Positions 8,557 through 16,952 of a stretch of 32,181 bases of DNA are shown one piece after another. A program made the translations under genes and the position numbers. Below the pieces are notes generated by a model. That model was given only the letters and a program-made list of their open reading frames with translations, searched no databases and was not told the origin of the DNA. Numbering within the stretch: the stretch's first letter is position 1; every line of letters begins with the position of its first letter. Location of the stretch: NCBI GenBank assembly GCA_021821365.1, contig JAKACN010000027.1, forward strand, positions 1-32,181, read 5' to 3'. Source of the stretch: Pseudomonadota bacterium (lineage in GTDB: Bacteria; Pseudomonadota; Gammaproteobacteria; Burkholderiales; Burkholderiaceae_D).

Positions 8557-9827
8557 CGATCCTCCAGCTCCAGCAGGAGAAAGATGGCGGCGAGCATCGG
8601 GAGGTTTTTCAGCAAGGGACCGTAGGGGTGCAGCCAGAATTCCGGCAGTCGCCAGCTGATGATCACGCTGTAAAACAGGATCACCGCCACCTGCGCCAGC
8701 CACAGCAGGCGGCGTCGCCGCAGCGTGATCGTGGCAACGCCGAAGGCAAGGTCGAGCGCCGCGGCGCCGTAGAGCATGACGGGCGCCAGCGCGCCGGCGA
8801 TACCGACGCGCGCCAGCAAGGCATAGCTGTCGGCAACCGGATACAGGCCGAACGACACGATGCCGGTGACGATCCACACCACCGCAATCGACAGGCGCAG
8901 CAGCGGCAACAGCCAGCCGAGTTGCGCCTGCAGACGTTCCGCGCGGGCATGGCGTTGCGCGATGAATCGGTGCGGCGCACGCGGCGCACGGCCGAGCAGG
9001 CCAGCGATCTGCCGTGCGTCGGCAGTGTTGCCGCGTTCGAGCATCTGCAGGGTTTCCGCGTCCAGCAGGCTGCCCGGCAGGCGGGACGCGACGGATGCCG
9101 TGGCCTGAATCAGGCCCATCGGCACCGGCAGGAAGTGCGGCCGGGGCAATTCCATGGCATGGCGCAATGCGGTGAAGAAGCCGCGCAGCGTGATCGGTTC
9201 CGGCCCGACGAGTGCGACGCGCGTGCCGCTCGGTGGCGGCTGTTCGATGAGCGCAAGGATCGCCGCGACCACGTCGTCGATATGCACCGGCTGGATGCAT
9301 TGTTCGCCGTTGCCGGGAAGTCCGATCAGGGGCAGGGTTGCCAGCGCGTTGAACAGGCGCGCGCTGCCGCCGCCGGGGCCATAGACCAGCGAAGGCTGCA
9401 CGATTGCCGAATGCACCGGCAGGCGGCACAGGAAATCGTCCGCGACTTTCTTGCTCAGGTGATAGCGGCTCGCCGCATGTTCGTCCGCGCCGAGCGCGGA
9501 AATCTGCACGACCAGCCGCACGCGGCTGGCGGCGCAGGCAGCAAACAGCGCCGCCGGAGCGCGTTCATGGATAGCCTCGAATGTTTGCGCGCCGTGTTCG
9601 CGGATGATGCCCACCGCGTTGATCGCGATGTCGACGTCGCGCACGCGCGGCATCCAGTCTTCGATCTCGAAGTCACGCGTGAAATCGGCTGCGATGGTGC
9701 GCACGTGCGGATGGTTTGCCGGACGGGGATGCCGTGAAGCACAGATCACCCGATGTTGCGCCGCGACCAGCGCGCGCGCCAGGTTCTGTCCGATGAATCC
9801 GCTCGCTCCGGTCAGCAGCACGACCAA
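8553..9827 (-). CDS. NAD(P)-binding SDR/epimerase fused to a DoxX-like membrane domain
   Basis: 424 aa. Residues 1-290 form an atypical short-chain dehydrogenase or complex-I NDUFA9-like Rossmann domain. It begins VVLLTGASGFIGQNLARAL, has an NAVGI strand, and has ISALGADEHAASRYHLSKKVAD in place of the classical YxxxK site, with Tyr and Lys present in SRYHLSKK. Residues 300-424 contain four hydrophobic segments resembling DoxX/DoxD. The fusion places a nucleotide-binding domain on a small membrane quinone-type domain. The substrate is unknown. It is upstream of and overlaps the DUF2269 gene, a pairing seen in other Burkholderiales as far as I recall. Confidence 0.88.
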   Translation of the reverse strand: MVVLLTGASGFIGQNLARALVAAQHRVICASRHPRPANHPHVRTIAADFTRDFEIEDWMPRVRDVDIAINAVGIIREHGAQTFEAIHERAPAALFAACAASRVRLVVQISALGADEHAASRYHLSKKVADDFLCRLPVHSAIVQPSLVYGPGGGSARLFNALATLPLIGLPGNGEQCIQPVHIDDVVAAILALIEQPPPSGTRVALVGPEPITLRGFFTALRHAMELPRPHFLPVPMGLIQATASVASRLPGSLLDAETLQMLERGNTADARQIAGLLGRAPRAPHRFIAQRHARAERLQAQLGWLLPLLRLSIAVVWIVTGIVSFGLYPVADSYALLARVGIAGALAPVMLYGAAALDLAFGVATITLRRRRLLWLAQVAVILFYSVIISWRLPEFWLHPYGPLLKNLPMLAAIFLLLELEDR

Positions 9828-10282
9828 TTTCGCGTCCTTTTTTTCCGCGGGAACCCGGTCCCGGCTTTATGCGTCACATGTACGAACCTGTCAAGCCGTC
9901 GGCTTCGCCATGTGCTGAACTGACAAAAGCGATGGATGTTCGCATCAGGCCAGGCCTCGCCGGCCGCGCGCATTGCAGCGATATACCGCAGCGATAGCGG
10001 CTATCGCGAGGATATGCAATAACGCATGATGCGACAAGACACGTTTTTGTGTTCGATCAATGGCGAAGCAGACCACCAGGTTCCAGCGCAACTGCCTGCG
10101 ACATGATGCGGTTGTCGTGTTTCCTTATGTCAGTGGCGCCCGGTATCCTGCGGGTTCCGGTGCCGGGCACCTGTCGGCAAGATGCCGGAACAGGCTCTGG
10201 TGATCCGTTCTCATACGATACGACCGGCAAGCGGGACGCGTAGTTCAGTTGTGCCCATCCTGCCGGATTGCACGAGGAAAGC
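9828..10282. other. Intergenic region without a supported gene
   Basis: This 455-bp gap lies between divergent genes. I see only an interrupted inverted repeat, GTTCCGG at 10154-10160 and CCGGAAC at 10185-10191, and a GTGCCGGGCAC palindrome between its arms. No convincing promoter, small gene or terminator was identified. Confidence 0.5.
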
Positions 10283-10789
10283 ATGAAAAGCTGGCGGGAA
10301 GCAATTCGCGATGGCGCCATTTCCGGCAGCATCGCAAGCCTCATCTCCACCGTCGCATTGGGCGGTCGCGGCCGGCGCGACACTGGCACCTCCTATGCGC
10401 CGACCAATGCGATCAGCCACTGGATCTGGGGCGATGGCGCGACCGATCATGACGAGCCGAGCGCGCGTTACACCGGCATCGGCTACCTCATCCACCATGC
10501 ATCATCCACCTGGTGGGCGGTGTTCTACGAGAAATGGTTCGGCCGCGCCGCCGAGCGCGGCGACGCCCGCCGCGCGGTGGGCGGCGGCGCCATGATCGCC
10601 GCACTCGCCTGTTTCGTGGATTACCGGCTCACGCCACATCGCCTGCAACCGGGCTTCGAAAAGCGCCTGTCGATGCCATCGATGTTCCTGGTCTATGCCT
10701 CGTTCGGACTCGGACTGGCGCTACGCGGACTGGCCGCATCGCGCAGCGCGTCCGGCAAGACGGCTCCGGTTTCCCGCTCGACAAGATGA
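10283..10789 (+). CDS. Hypothetical small membrane protein
   Basis: 168 aa. The start at 10283 follows GAGGAAA at 10274-10280; a TTG 15 bases upstream in the same frame is less likely. Hydrophobic segments lie around residues 8-24 (AISGSIASLISTVAL), 105-120 (GGGAMIAALACFVDY) and 138-155 (MFLVYASFGLGLALRGL), so it is probably an inner-membrane protein. An HH pair (YLIHHASSTWWAVFYEKWF) and several Trp lie in the middle. I recognise no family. Its downstream neighbour, a diguanylate cyclase 135 bp away, need not be functionally linked. Confidence 0.7.
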   Translation: MKSWREAIRDGAISGSIASLISTVALGGRGRRDTGTSYAPTNAISHWIWGDGATDHDEPSARYTGIGYLIHHASSTWWAVFYEKWFGRAAERGDARRAVGGGAMIAALACFVDYRLTPHRLQPGFEKRLSMPSMFLVYASFGLGLALRGLAASRSASGKTAPVSRSTR

Positions 10790-10924
10790 AATGAATCGAT
10801 GCGTGGCAATTCGTCCGCACACATACCATTCCCGCTCGGAATTGTTGAGACCGGCGGCGACTCCTCCGCAATTTCCTGAAGGCAAGCGGTACAATGAACC
10901 GGAAGAAATGAACCATGAGTCCGC

Positions 10925-12499
10925 ATGCTGAACGGTCCCGGCAAACGCATTGGCTACGCCTTGATGGCGGTGACCGTCATTGCCCTTTCGACCTATTTCT
11001 CCTGGTCGGCAAGCCGGCGGGACGGCATCGCCGACCTTGGTCGCGAAGCCGCATATCACCTCGAACTGTCGCGCGCGACCCTGTTTGCCCCGACCGACAA
11101 GTTCGGCTTCCTGCCTGAAGTCGTCGCCAATCATGCGACGGTTCTCGATGCGTTGCGGCATGCGGACGATCCGGCATCGCTTGCACGCGCCAACCAGTTC
11201 CTCGAACAGACCAACAGTACCGCGAAATCGGCCGTGATCTACCTGCTGGACCACGCCGGCCTGGTGATCGCCGCCAGCAACTGGCGGGAGCCGGACAGTT
11301 TCGTCGGACAGAATTACGCGTTCCGTCCTTATTTCCAGGATGCCATCGCGCGTCGCACCGGGCGGTTTTATGGAATGGGCACTACCAGCATGCGCCCCGG
11401 CTACTATCTGTCGCATCCCGTGCTCGCGGGGAATCAGGTGATCGGCGCTGCCGTAGTCAAGATCGACATGAGCGACCTTGACCAGGGCTGGGGCAGGAGC
11501 CGCGAAGAAGTCGCGGTCGAGGACGGCAACGGCGTGATCTTCCTCAGCTCGCGGCCGGAATGGAAATACCGGCCGATGCAGGCGCTGACGAAAGAAGCCG
11601 GGGAACAGCTCCGGCGCACGCACCAGTATGACAAGGTGCTGATGCCCGCGCTTCCCATGTCCTTGCTGGAGCAGTTGCCGGGCGGCGAGCAGATCGTGGA
11701 GGTACGCCCTGGCGACATGGACGGCAGCGCATTGGAGCGCTTTCTGCTCAAGTCGGGCACGCTGCCCGGTTCCGACTGGACCATCCACGTATTCGCGCCC
11801 ATGAAGCAGGCCGACATGGTCGCCAGGCGCGTGGCGCTACTTACCGCCGGCGCATTGGTACTGCTGGCGCTCGCCCTCCTCTATCTGCAGCAGCTGCTCG
11901 ACCGGGCGCGCGAGCGCGAAAGGTCGCGCAAGGCGCTGGAGGAAGCGCACCAGGAGCTGGAACACAAACATCGGGAGTTGCAGCAGCTGAGCGAAGAACT
12001 GCACATTGCCTCGATCACCGATCCGCTGACCGGAGCGTACAACCGCCGCTTCTTTTTCGAAACGATTCCCAAGCTGGTGAGCGCCGCGAACCGGCATGAC
12101 TTTCCTCTTTCCTTCATCGCCATCGACGTCGATCATTTCAAGCGCATCAATGACATGTACGGCCATCCTGCCGGCGACAAGGTACTGCAGATGCTGACCG
12201 GCATATGCAAGGATTCACTGCGCGAGGCGGACGTCTTTGCGCGTTTCGGCGGCGAGGAATTCATGATGGCGCTGCCCAATACCCATGCGGAAGATGCGCG
12301 CCTGGTGGCCGACCGCCTGCGACTGCTCCTCATGAACCGCCCTGTTGAAATCCGGGGCGATGCGCTGGTCATCAGCGTCAGTTGCGGCGTCTCCGCGTAC
12401 CGCGCGGGAGAGGACGATGCCGGCCCTGCTCTCAAGCGTGCCGACGATGCGCTTTATGTTGCGAAGAGCAACGGCCGCAATCGGGTGGTCGTGGAATAG
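10925..12499 (+). CDS. Membrane diguanylate cyclase with DctB-like periplasmic sensor
   Basis: 524 aa. A membrane helix at 9-26 and another at 303-322 bracket a periplasmic double-Cache domain. Its sequence (RRDGIADLGREAAYHLELSR, AASNWREPDSFVGQNYAFRPYF, MRPGYYLSHPV) closely recalls DctB-type C4-dicarboxylate sensors. A charged coiled coil (325-362) leads to a GGDEF domain with active site GGEEF at 442-446 and metal-binding DVDHFKRIND at 401-410. RxxD at 433-436 is a product-inhibition I-site at the canonical distance. It should therefore synthesise c-di-GMP in response to a dicarboxylate-like ligand and be feedback-inhibited. The ribosome-binding site before the ATG is weak, so the start is moderately certain. 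Confidence 0.92.
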   Translation: MLNGPGKRIGYALMAVTVIALSTYFSWSASRRDGIADLGREAAYHLELSRATLFAPTDKFGFLPEVVANHATVLDALRHADDPASLARANQFLEQTNSTAKSAVIYLLDHAGLVIAASNWREPDSFVGQNYAFRPYFQDAIARRTGRFYGMGTTSMRPGYYLSHPVLAGNQVIGAAVVKIDMSDLDQGWGRSREEVAVEDGNGVIFLSSRPEWKYRPMQALTKEAGEQLRRTHQYDKVLMPALPMSLLEQLPGGEQIVEVRPGDMDGSALERFLLKSGTLPGSDWTIHVFAPMKQADMVARRVALLTAGALVLLALALLYLQQLLDRARERERSRKALEEAHQELEHKHRELQQLSEELHIASITDPLTGAYNRRFFFETIPKLVSAANRHDFPLSFIAIDVDHFKRINDMYGHPAGDKVLQMLTGICKDSLREADVFARFGGEEFMMALPNTHAEDARLVADRLRLLLMNRPVEIRGDALVISVSCGVSAYRAGEDDAGPALKRADDALYVAKSNGRNRVVVE

Positions 12500-12584
12500 G
12501 CCGGGTGCCGGCGGGCAGGACGCTGCCGTGTCGCGATCAGAGGGGCAACATGCGCAAGCGGTGGCGTGCCAATTTTCTTTCCTG

Positions 12585-12621
12585 AAAAAAACGCCCCGCA
12601 TCCAGGGAAGCGAGGCGTTTT
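12585..12621 (-). terminator. Rho-independent terminator between convergent genes
   Basis: On the minus strand, CGCCTCGC pairs with GCGGGGCG (one T-G wobble) around a short loop. The stem is preceded by A4 and followed by a run of seven T. It sits 38 bp after the YC-repeat gene. The plus strand also reads into a short T run, so it probably serves the diguanylate cyclase gene as well. Confidence 0.8.
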
Positions 12622-12658
12622 GTCCCGAATCGCGGGACGCTGCCGGATTGCCGGCGGA

Positions 12659-13468
12659 TCAGTGCGCTGCAGTGAGGTGCTGCACAGCCTTGCCGCCTGC
12701 CACTGCGCAATAGGCAGCCCGCTCCGCCTTCTTGCCTGCGGCGACTGCGCAATACGCTGCGGCCTCGACCTTCTTGTCTGCCGCAACCGCGCAATACGCC
12801 GCCTTGTCCGCAGCAACCGCGCAATAGGCGGCCTGCTCCGCCTTCTTGCCTGCGGCGACTGCGCAATACGCTGCGGCCTCGACCTTCTTGTCTGCCGCGA
12901 CCGCGCAATACGCCGCCTTGTCCGCAGCGACCGCGCAATAGGCGGCCTGCTCCGCCTTCTTGTCTGCGGCGACTGCGCAATACGCTGCGGCCTCCGCCTT
13001 CTTGTCTGCCGCGAGCGCGCAATACGCTGCCTTGTCCGCAGCAAGGGCGCAATAGGCGGCTTTCTCCGTCCCGACGCCGCCGAATTCCTTCTCGTACAGG
13101 CGGCGGCCGGCGGCAACGGCTTCCTCCTGGCGGGCAGCATCCTCTTCGCCGCGCAATCCGAAATAGGGGTAGTGATGGAGGAAATAACCGAACACCTTTT
13201 CGCAATCGTCGGCATATTTCATCGTATCGAGAATGTGGGCGTGCCAGAACTTGTCGACGCTCACGCTGGGCACAATCGTCTCGTCCGGATACTTCACCAC
13301 CAGCGCCAGGAAGCGCCTGTATTCCTGCTCGTAGTGGTCGGCCTGCTCCTTCGACCAGCCGTATCCGTCCTCCTTGCTCATCAGCTTGAATTTGATCGGT
13401 TCGAGGTCCAACGCGAAAATCGCTGCAACGGTTTTTTCCACTGTCTGGGTTTCGGTGTTCTTGTTCAT
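12659..13468 (-). CDS. GRDP/DUF1399-like protein with ten C-terminal AAYCA repeats
   Basis: 269 aa, soluble, without signal peptide. Residues 20-130 form a domain reminiscent of the N-terminus of glycine-rich domain proteins (DUF1399-like): YPDETIVPSVSVDKFWHAHILDT, with a WHAH motif at 75-78, then FGYFLHHYPYFGLRG. Residues 137-258 are almost pure Ala/Lys/Asp/Glu with ten AAYCA(V/L)A units. The ten Cys lie at 140, 150, 164, 178, 188, 202, 216, 226, 240 and 254, that is with spacings 10-14-14 repeated three times (38-residue super-unit). The repeat is predicted to be helical. No modifying enzyme, secretion system or oxidoreductase partner lies beside it. Possible roles (metal binding, thiol chemistry, peptide precursor, structural) cannot be separated here. 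The family assignment is tentative; the reading frame itself is firm. Confidence 0.85.
   Translation of the reverse strand: MNKNTETQTVEKTVAAIFALDLEPIKFKLMSKEDGYGWSKEQADHYEQEYRRFLALVVKYPDETIVPSVSVDKFWHAHILDTMKYADDCEKVFGYFLHHYPYFGLRGEEDAARQEEAVAAGRRLYEKEFGGVGTEKAAYCALAADKAAYCALAADKKAEAAAYCAVAADKKAEQAAYCAVAADKAAYCAVAADKKVEAAAYCAVAAGKKAEQAAYCAVAADKAAYCAVAADKKVEAAAYCAVAAGKKAERAAYCAVAGGKAVQHLTAAH
12695..13060. repeat. 114-bp tandem repeat encoding the YC units
   Basis: Near-identical 114-bp units begin at about 12722, 12836 and 12950; for instance the marker CTCCGCCTTCTTG recurs at exactly these positions. Each unit encodes three AAYCA motifs (38 residues). The high base identity, including at third codon positions, indicates recent expansion, and copy number may vary between strains. 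Confidence 0.9.
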
Positions 13469-13819
13469 TGGTGCCGCCCTTTCGGTAACGATGGATGGAG
13501 ACGTCGCGCCGATGAAAACTTGCCGCTGTTCATCGACGTGCGGCTTACTCTAGCACAAGGAAATATTAGCAAACTGGTAAGTTTATTGATGCAAGTCAAA
13601 CGGCGTATGCGCCGGCTTTTGCATGCGTCATGATGCCGATAGAGGGAAAATGGCGGTGCACGGAAGCGCCCGGACCCGGCCGGCCTTCTGAAAATCCCAA
13701 GCGGAATGGAAAAGTTATACACTCCCGATTTCGGCCATATCCTGAAAGAATCGCAAGCTTCCGGAGCGTGCCGCTGCGCGGATGCCGGCAACACGGTTTC
13801 CTCGCCGTCCTTGAGCAAC
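13469..13819. other. Divergent control region between the YC-repeat gene and the CHASE kinase
   Basis: No gene supported. It contains a perfect inverted repeat AAACT-GGTA-AGTTT at 13571-13584 in an AT-rich patch about 105 bp upstream of the YC-repeat gene, a possible operator. The kinase frame is open from 13706, but that N-terminal extension is unlike kinase sequence and is not included. Confidence 0.4.
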
Positions 13820-16027
13820 ATGACTGAACGATCTCCGATGCGCATCTCCCAACGATTCTTCAAATCCCTTTTCTCGTCCACGGTCTGGTGGGCGGGCATG
13901 GCGATTTCGTTTGCGCTTTCCGTACTCACGACCAGGGCGATCGAGGACAAGAACGAAACGCACTTCGCCTACCAGGCCAATAACGCGCAACTCGCGATCC
14001 AGGCGCGTGTCCAGTCCTACATCGACGTGCTGCGCGGGGTCCGGGCACTGTTCTATACCAGCGACCGGATCACGCGTGAGCAGTTTCATGCCTACGTGCA
14101 GAAGCTGAATCTGGAGAAAAGCTTCCCGGGCATCAAGAGCCTGAACTTCGCGCCGCGCATACTTCCGCATGAGAAGAAAGGGTTCGAGGCGGCGGTGCGC
14201 AAGGACACCAGCCTCGACCCGCGCGGCTATCCGGATTTCACGATCAAGCCGGCAGGCGAACGCAGCGAGTATCACGTGCTCACCTATCTTGAACCGATGC
14301 AGATCAACCAGGTCGTGTTCGGGTCGGACATGTGGGCGCTGCCTGCGGCGGCCAAGGCCCTTGCCGCCTCACGCGACACCGGCAAGCTCGCCTCCTCCGG
14401 CAAGCTGATAGAAATCGACGGCGCCGACCCCCATGTCGGCCTCGCGATGCGCCTGCCGCTCTACCGGCGCGGCAGGCCGCTCGATACGGTCGAACAGCGG
14501 CGCGCCGCCTATTATGGTTCGGTCGGCGCCGGGTGCGATGGCAGCGACGTGATGCTCGACGCCGTCGACCGGGGTACGCTGAACTATGTACGGGTCCGGC
14601 TGTACGACGTCGGCCACCATAACGAGCCGCTTGCAGCGGGCACAACCGACCCGAAGCACTTGCTGTTCGACAGCGCGGCGCCGGTCGGCACCCTGCATAT
14701 CCAGCCGCCCTCGCTCATGGGCGAACTGTTCGTCAAGCGTGTCACCATGCCGGTCGGCCCGCGCGTATGGGAAGCCGAGTTCTCGGCCAGCAAAGCGGAG
14801 ATGGTGGACAGCTTCGACACTTACCTGCCGTGGATGGTGCTGGTCGGCGGATTGCTCAGTACCGTGCTGCTGTACGCCATCTACTACTCGATGATGACTG
14901 CGCGCCGTCGCGCGGTGGAACTGGCGCAGGAAATGACCAAGGACCTGCGCACCAGCGAGGCGAGCCTGGCGGAAGCGCAGCACATGGCGCGCCTCGGCAG
15001 CTGGGTACTGGAGCCAGGCGGCGGAAAAATGAAATGGTCCGCCGAGACCTACCGCATCTTCGGCGTCGACCGCCTGCTGGACGAGCCGCACTATGAATTC
15101 TTTCTGAACCACATCCATACGGAGGACCGGCCGAAAGTGCGCGCCGGGCTGGACCATTCGATCATCACCGGAGAAGAATTCACGCTGGAGCATCGCATCG
15201 CGCTGGCCGACGGCTCGGTGCGCTGGGTGCAAACGATTTCGCGCCTCGGGCATGACGAGCGCAACATGCTGCTGCGCGGCACCATCATGGACATTTCCGA
15301 ACGCAAGCACACGGTCGAAGCACTGAAGCGCTCGCAGGAACTGCTGCGCGAGCTGACCGCCTACCAGGACCGGGTGAAGGAGGACGAACGCAAACGCATC
15401 GCGCGCGAAATCCACGACGAGCTCGGCCAGACCCTGCTCGCCCTGCGCATCGATGTTTCCATGCTCGATGCGCGCACGGCGCATTCGCATCCGCGCCTCA
15501 ACGAGAAAGTGCGCGGCGCGCTCAACCACATCGATGCCACGGTCAAGACTATCCGCACCATCATCAACAACCTGCGCCCGGCCGTGCTCGACCTCGGCCT
15601 GACAGCGGCCATCGAATGGCAGGTCGCGGAATTCCGGCGCCGCACGGGCATCGAATGCGACCTGCTCATCGGCGACAAGGAATTCGTGGTGGACGATGCC
15701 CGCGCCACGTCGCTGTTCCGCATCCTGCAGGAATCGCTCACCAACGTGATCCGCCACGCCAACGCCACGCATGTGACGATCGAGCTATACCAGGAAGACA
15801 ACCGCCTGGTCATGACCGTCACCGACAACGGCGTCGGCATTTACCCGGACCGTCGCAAGGCGTCCCAATCGTTCGGACTGGTCGGCGTGGAAGAGCGCAT
15901 CCACGCGCTCAACGGTGAGTTCCATATCGACAGCACGCCCGGCAGGGGCACGACGCTGACGATCTACCTTCCCCTGGGAACGGAAAAAGAAACGACTTAT
16001 CCAGCCAGGCTGGTCAGCTCGAATTGA
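13820..16027 (+). CDS. CHASE-domain sensor histidine kinase, NarX/HisKA_3 type
   Basis: 735 aa from the ATG at 13820; an ATG at 13838 (MRISQRFF) is an alternative. A membrane helix at about 20-40 is followed by an extracytoplasmic CHASE domain (about 70-320: YIDVLRGVRALFYTSDRITREQFHAYVQKL, FPGIKSLNFAPRI) and a second helix at about 337-362 (LPWMVLVGGLLSTVLLYAIYY). A PAS fold then follows (LGSWVLEPGGGKMKWSAETYRIFGVDR), then HisKA_3 with RIAREIHDELGQTLLALR, and HATPase with DNGVGI. The HDELGQ box is the NarX/DegS signature. A partner would be a NarL/FixJ-type regulator, and none lies in this window, so the kinase is orphan. CHASE domains sense low-molecular-weight ligands outside the cytoplasm; the ligand is unknown. 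Confidence 0.93.
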   Translation: MTERSPMRISQRFFKSLFSSTVWWAGMAISFALSVLTTRAIEDKNETHFAYQANNAQLAIQARVQSYIDVLRGVRALFYTSDRITREQFHAYVQKLNLEKSFPGIKSLNFAPRILPHEKKGFEAAVRKDTSLDPRGYPDFTIKPAGERSEYHVLTYLEPMQINQVVFGSDMWALPAAAKALAASRDTGKLASSGKLIEIDGADPHVGLAMRLPLYRRGRPLDTVEQRRAAYYGSVGAGCDGSDVMLDAVDRGTLNYVRVRLYDVGHHNEPLAAGTTDPKHLLFDSAAPVGTLHIQPPSLMGELFVKRVTMPVGPRVWEAEFSASKAEMVDSFDTYLPWMVLVGGLLSTVLLYAIYYSMMTARRRAVELAQEMTKDLRTSEASLAEAQHMARLGSWVLEPGGGKMKWSAETYRIFGVDRLLDEPHYEFFLNHIHTEDRPKVRAGLDHSIITGEEFTLEHRIALADGSVRWVQTISRLGHDERNMLLRGTIMDISERKHTVEALKRSQELLRELTAYQDRVKEDERKRIAREIHDELGQTLLALRIDVSMLDARTAHSHPRLNEKVRGALNHIDATVKTIRTIINNLRPAVLDLGLTAAIEWQVAEFRRRTGIECDLLIGDKEFVVDDARATSLFRILQESLTNVIRHANATHVTIELYQEDNRLVMTVTDNGVGIYPDRRKASQSFGLVGVEERIHALNGEFHIDSTPGRGTTLTIYLPLGTEKETTYPARLVSSN

Positions 16028-16031
16028 GACT

Positions 16032-16152
16032 TTGTCCACAAAAGACACAAAAATCACAAAAATAAAATCCTGGATATCACCACTCCGGATGGGTCCAAAA
16101 ACGGTGGTATCAACAAAGATTCTTTCGTGCCTTTTGTGTCTTTCGTGGACAA
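16032..16152. repeat. Inverted-repeat intergenic element, copy 1
   Basis: The element begins TTGTCCACAAAAGACAC and ends GTGTCTTTCGTGGACAA, near-perfect inverted arms rich in A/C on one strand. A second internal pair, GATATCACC and GGTGGTATC, lies between. It fills the gap between the convergent kinase and methyltransferase genes and shares its arms with the two units at 31786-32181. No protein is encoded. A terminator-like or nonautonomous mobile role is possible. Confidence 0.75.
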
Positions 16153-16169
16153 GTATTTCTTGATCCCGT

Positions 16170-16880
16170 CTACGCCACATCCTTGCGCAACAGGTCGACG
16201 CGCATCGGCACCTTGAACACGGCGCCCTCGGACGTCATGTGCCGCTCGAACTTCGCGCGCACCTCGTCATACAGTTCCGGCGACAGCACGTGGCTGGTGT
16301 GCGTGACCTTCAGCACCGCGCGATCGAATTGCGCGAAGTCCTGGTAGCGCACCGTCGCGTTGAAAAACACTTCCCGTTCGAGGCGCAGTTGCCCGGATTC
16401 GACCGATTGCCTGATGGCCTCGAACGCGGCCTTGCGCACAGCTTCCTCGTTGTGAAAGAGACGCAGGATGTCGTTGTAATCGCCGGCGAAGATCGGTTCC
16501 GACAGATAGGCCAGCCCGCCCGGCTTGAGCACGCGGCGGATTTCCTGCAGGGCGCTGTCCATCTTGTCCACCGGAACATGATGCAGCGACTTGAACATCA
16601 TGACGACGTCGAAACTCGTATTGTCCGCCGGAATTTCTTCCGCGCCGCCGAGCGCGAAGCGGACATTGGGCAGGTCGGCGATCTGCATGTTCCTGTCGTG
16701 CTGGATGCGGTCGACTTCCAGCGCGAGAATGAAGTCCGCCTTGCCACCCTGCGCGATCTGGCGTGTCTTGTCGGCCTTGCCGCAGCCGAGTTCGAGCACG
16801 CGCGCGCCCTGCGGCAGGATCTCGTTGACCAGTTGCATTTCATCGAGTGCGAGATCGATTCGATCCGGAGCCAGTTGCAT
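16170..16880 (-). CDS. Class I SAM-dependent methyltransferase
   Basis: 236 aa with a Methyltransf_11/25-type Rossmann fold. Motif I is VLELGCGKADKT around residue 28, an acidic strand end LALEVDRIQ gives the ribose-binding residue, FDVVMMFKSLHHV is motif IV, and VLKPGGLAYLSEPIF is the post-motif. A helical C-terminal half (ATVRYQDFAQFDRAVLKVTHTSHVLSPELYDEV) would bind substrate. Start supported by GAGAGGAAAAG just upstream. Substrate unknown. It lies 72 bp downstream of the TRAP binding-protein gene on the same strand, and might be the last gene of that operon, but it has no obvious part in itaconate metabolism. Confidence 0.85.
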   Translation of the reverse strand: MQLAPDRIDLALDEMQLVNEILPQGARVLELGCGKADKTRQIAQGGKADFILALEVDRIQHDRNMQIADLPNVRFALGGAEEIPADNTSFDVVMMFKSLHHVPVDKMDSALQEIRRVLKPGGLAYLSEPIFAGDYNDILRLFHNEEAVRKAAFEAIRQSVESGQLRLEREVFFNATVRYQDFAQFDRAVLKVTHTSHVLSPELYDEVRAKFERHMTSEGAVFKVPMRVDLLRKDVA

Positions 16881-16952
16881 CTTTTCCTCTCATCATCAAA
16901 TGGAAATGGCACGCAGAAGCTGCGTGCCATGTGCGCCACATCCAGCTTTATA

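Noticed and set aside
12695-13060. CRISPR array
   Set aside because: The regular repeats are contiguous, in frame and coding, with no unique spacers.
12566-13633. Plus-strand frame with repeated Cys motifs opposite the YC-repeat gene
   Set aside because: Repetition comes from the 114-bp repeat itself. The minus strand has a family-like N-terminus, a start and a terminator; the plus frame has none.
13706-13819. N-terminal extension of the CHASE kinase from 13706
   Set aside because: The 38 extra residues have no family resemblance, and a membrane helix near the N-terminus is expected soon after the ATG at 13820.
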